A program made the translations under genes and the position numbers. Below are positions 5,631-5,670 of a DNA stretch of 5,670 bases, piece after piece. A model generated the notes under the pieces. The model searched no databases. It was not told where the DNA came from and was given only the letters and a program-made list of their open reading frames with translations. The number at the start of each line of letters is the position of its first letter. Position 1 is the first letter of the stretch. The stretch comes from Patescibacteria group bacterium (lineage in GTDB: Bacteria > Patescibacteriota > Saccharimonadia > Saccharimonadales > HK-STAS-PATE-42), in assembly GCA_030917805.1 (NCBI GenBank), contig JAUPUA010000076.1:1-5670 (forward strand), in the 5' to 3' direction.

Positions 5631-5670
5631 GAAAATCACCTCAAAATTGAGGTGATTTTCATTTGTTTTT
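5631..5670. terminator. Bidirectional Rho-independent terminator
   Basis: GAAAATCACCTC (5631-5642) and GAGGTGATTTTC (5649-5660) form a perfect 12-bp stem around a 6-nt AAAATT loop. On the plus strand the stem is followed by ATTTGTTTTT; on the minus strand by TTGTTTT. Either strand can therefore terminate. No plus-strand gene in the window feeds into it, so its likely job is to stop a minus-strand gene beyond the right edge, insulating the operon promoter, or to serve convergent genes. Confidence 0.88.

Overview
The window looks like the chromosome of a Patescibacteria/CPR bacterium, most likely Saccharibacteria (TM7) or a close relative. Three things point there: a short (650 aa) GyrB that closes with the classic RFIE-NAKFVKDLDI ending; a membrane-anchored TraG/VirD4/HerA-type ATPase whose long N-terminal region resembles the CPR versions I know; and just upstream of it a small acidic protein with a WVNKAKKIVEQTKTDPY-type C-terminal domain. 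The taxonomic call is from memory of these families, not a search. The three long reading frames are intact under the standard bacterial code, ending TAG, TAG and TAA, so there is no sign of UGA recoding. By eye the DNA is moderately AT-rich.

Every gene is on the minus strand, so the window reads from right to left. At the far right (5631-5670) lies a perfect 12-bp hairpin with a U-tract on both sides, a bidirectional terminator that separates this cluster from whatever lies beyond. Leftwards follow about 240 nt of regulatory DNA with at least one convincing promoter and a possible 25-codon leader ORF. Then comes the small acidic protein (4867-5391), followed after 4 nt by the 911-aa ATPase (2127-4862). 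The ATPase ribosome-binding site sits inside the last codons of the small protein, so these two form a translationally linked pair.

A 138-nt gap follows with its own extended -10 promoter, a perfect 16-bp palindrome overlapping that promoter, an AU-only hairpin and a possible 9-codon leader ORF. It leads into gyrB (36-1988). Twelve nt after gyrB stops, a further ORF begins and runs off the left edge; by position it is probably gyrA.

Functionally there are two units. One is a membrane-tethered nucleic-acid or protein translocation motor with a putative partner protein. The other is DNA gyrase, which maintains negative supercoiling. I see no terminator between them, so read-through from the ATPase into gyrB is possible. 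There are no relaxase or mating-pair genes, IS elements, CRISPR repeats or tRNAs in the window. The points most worth a second look are the natural Asn at the GyrB quinolone-resistance position, the palindrome on the gyrB promoter, the AU-rich ATATTAATATG start context, and the two candidate leader ORFs.
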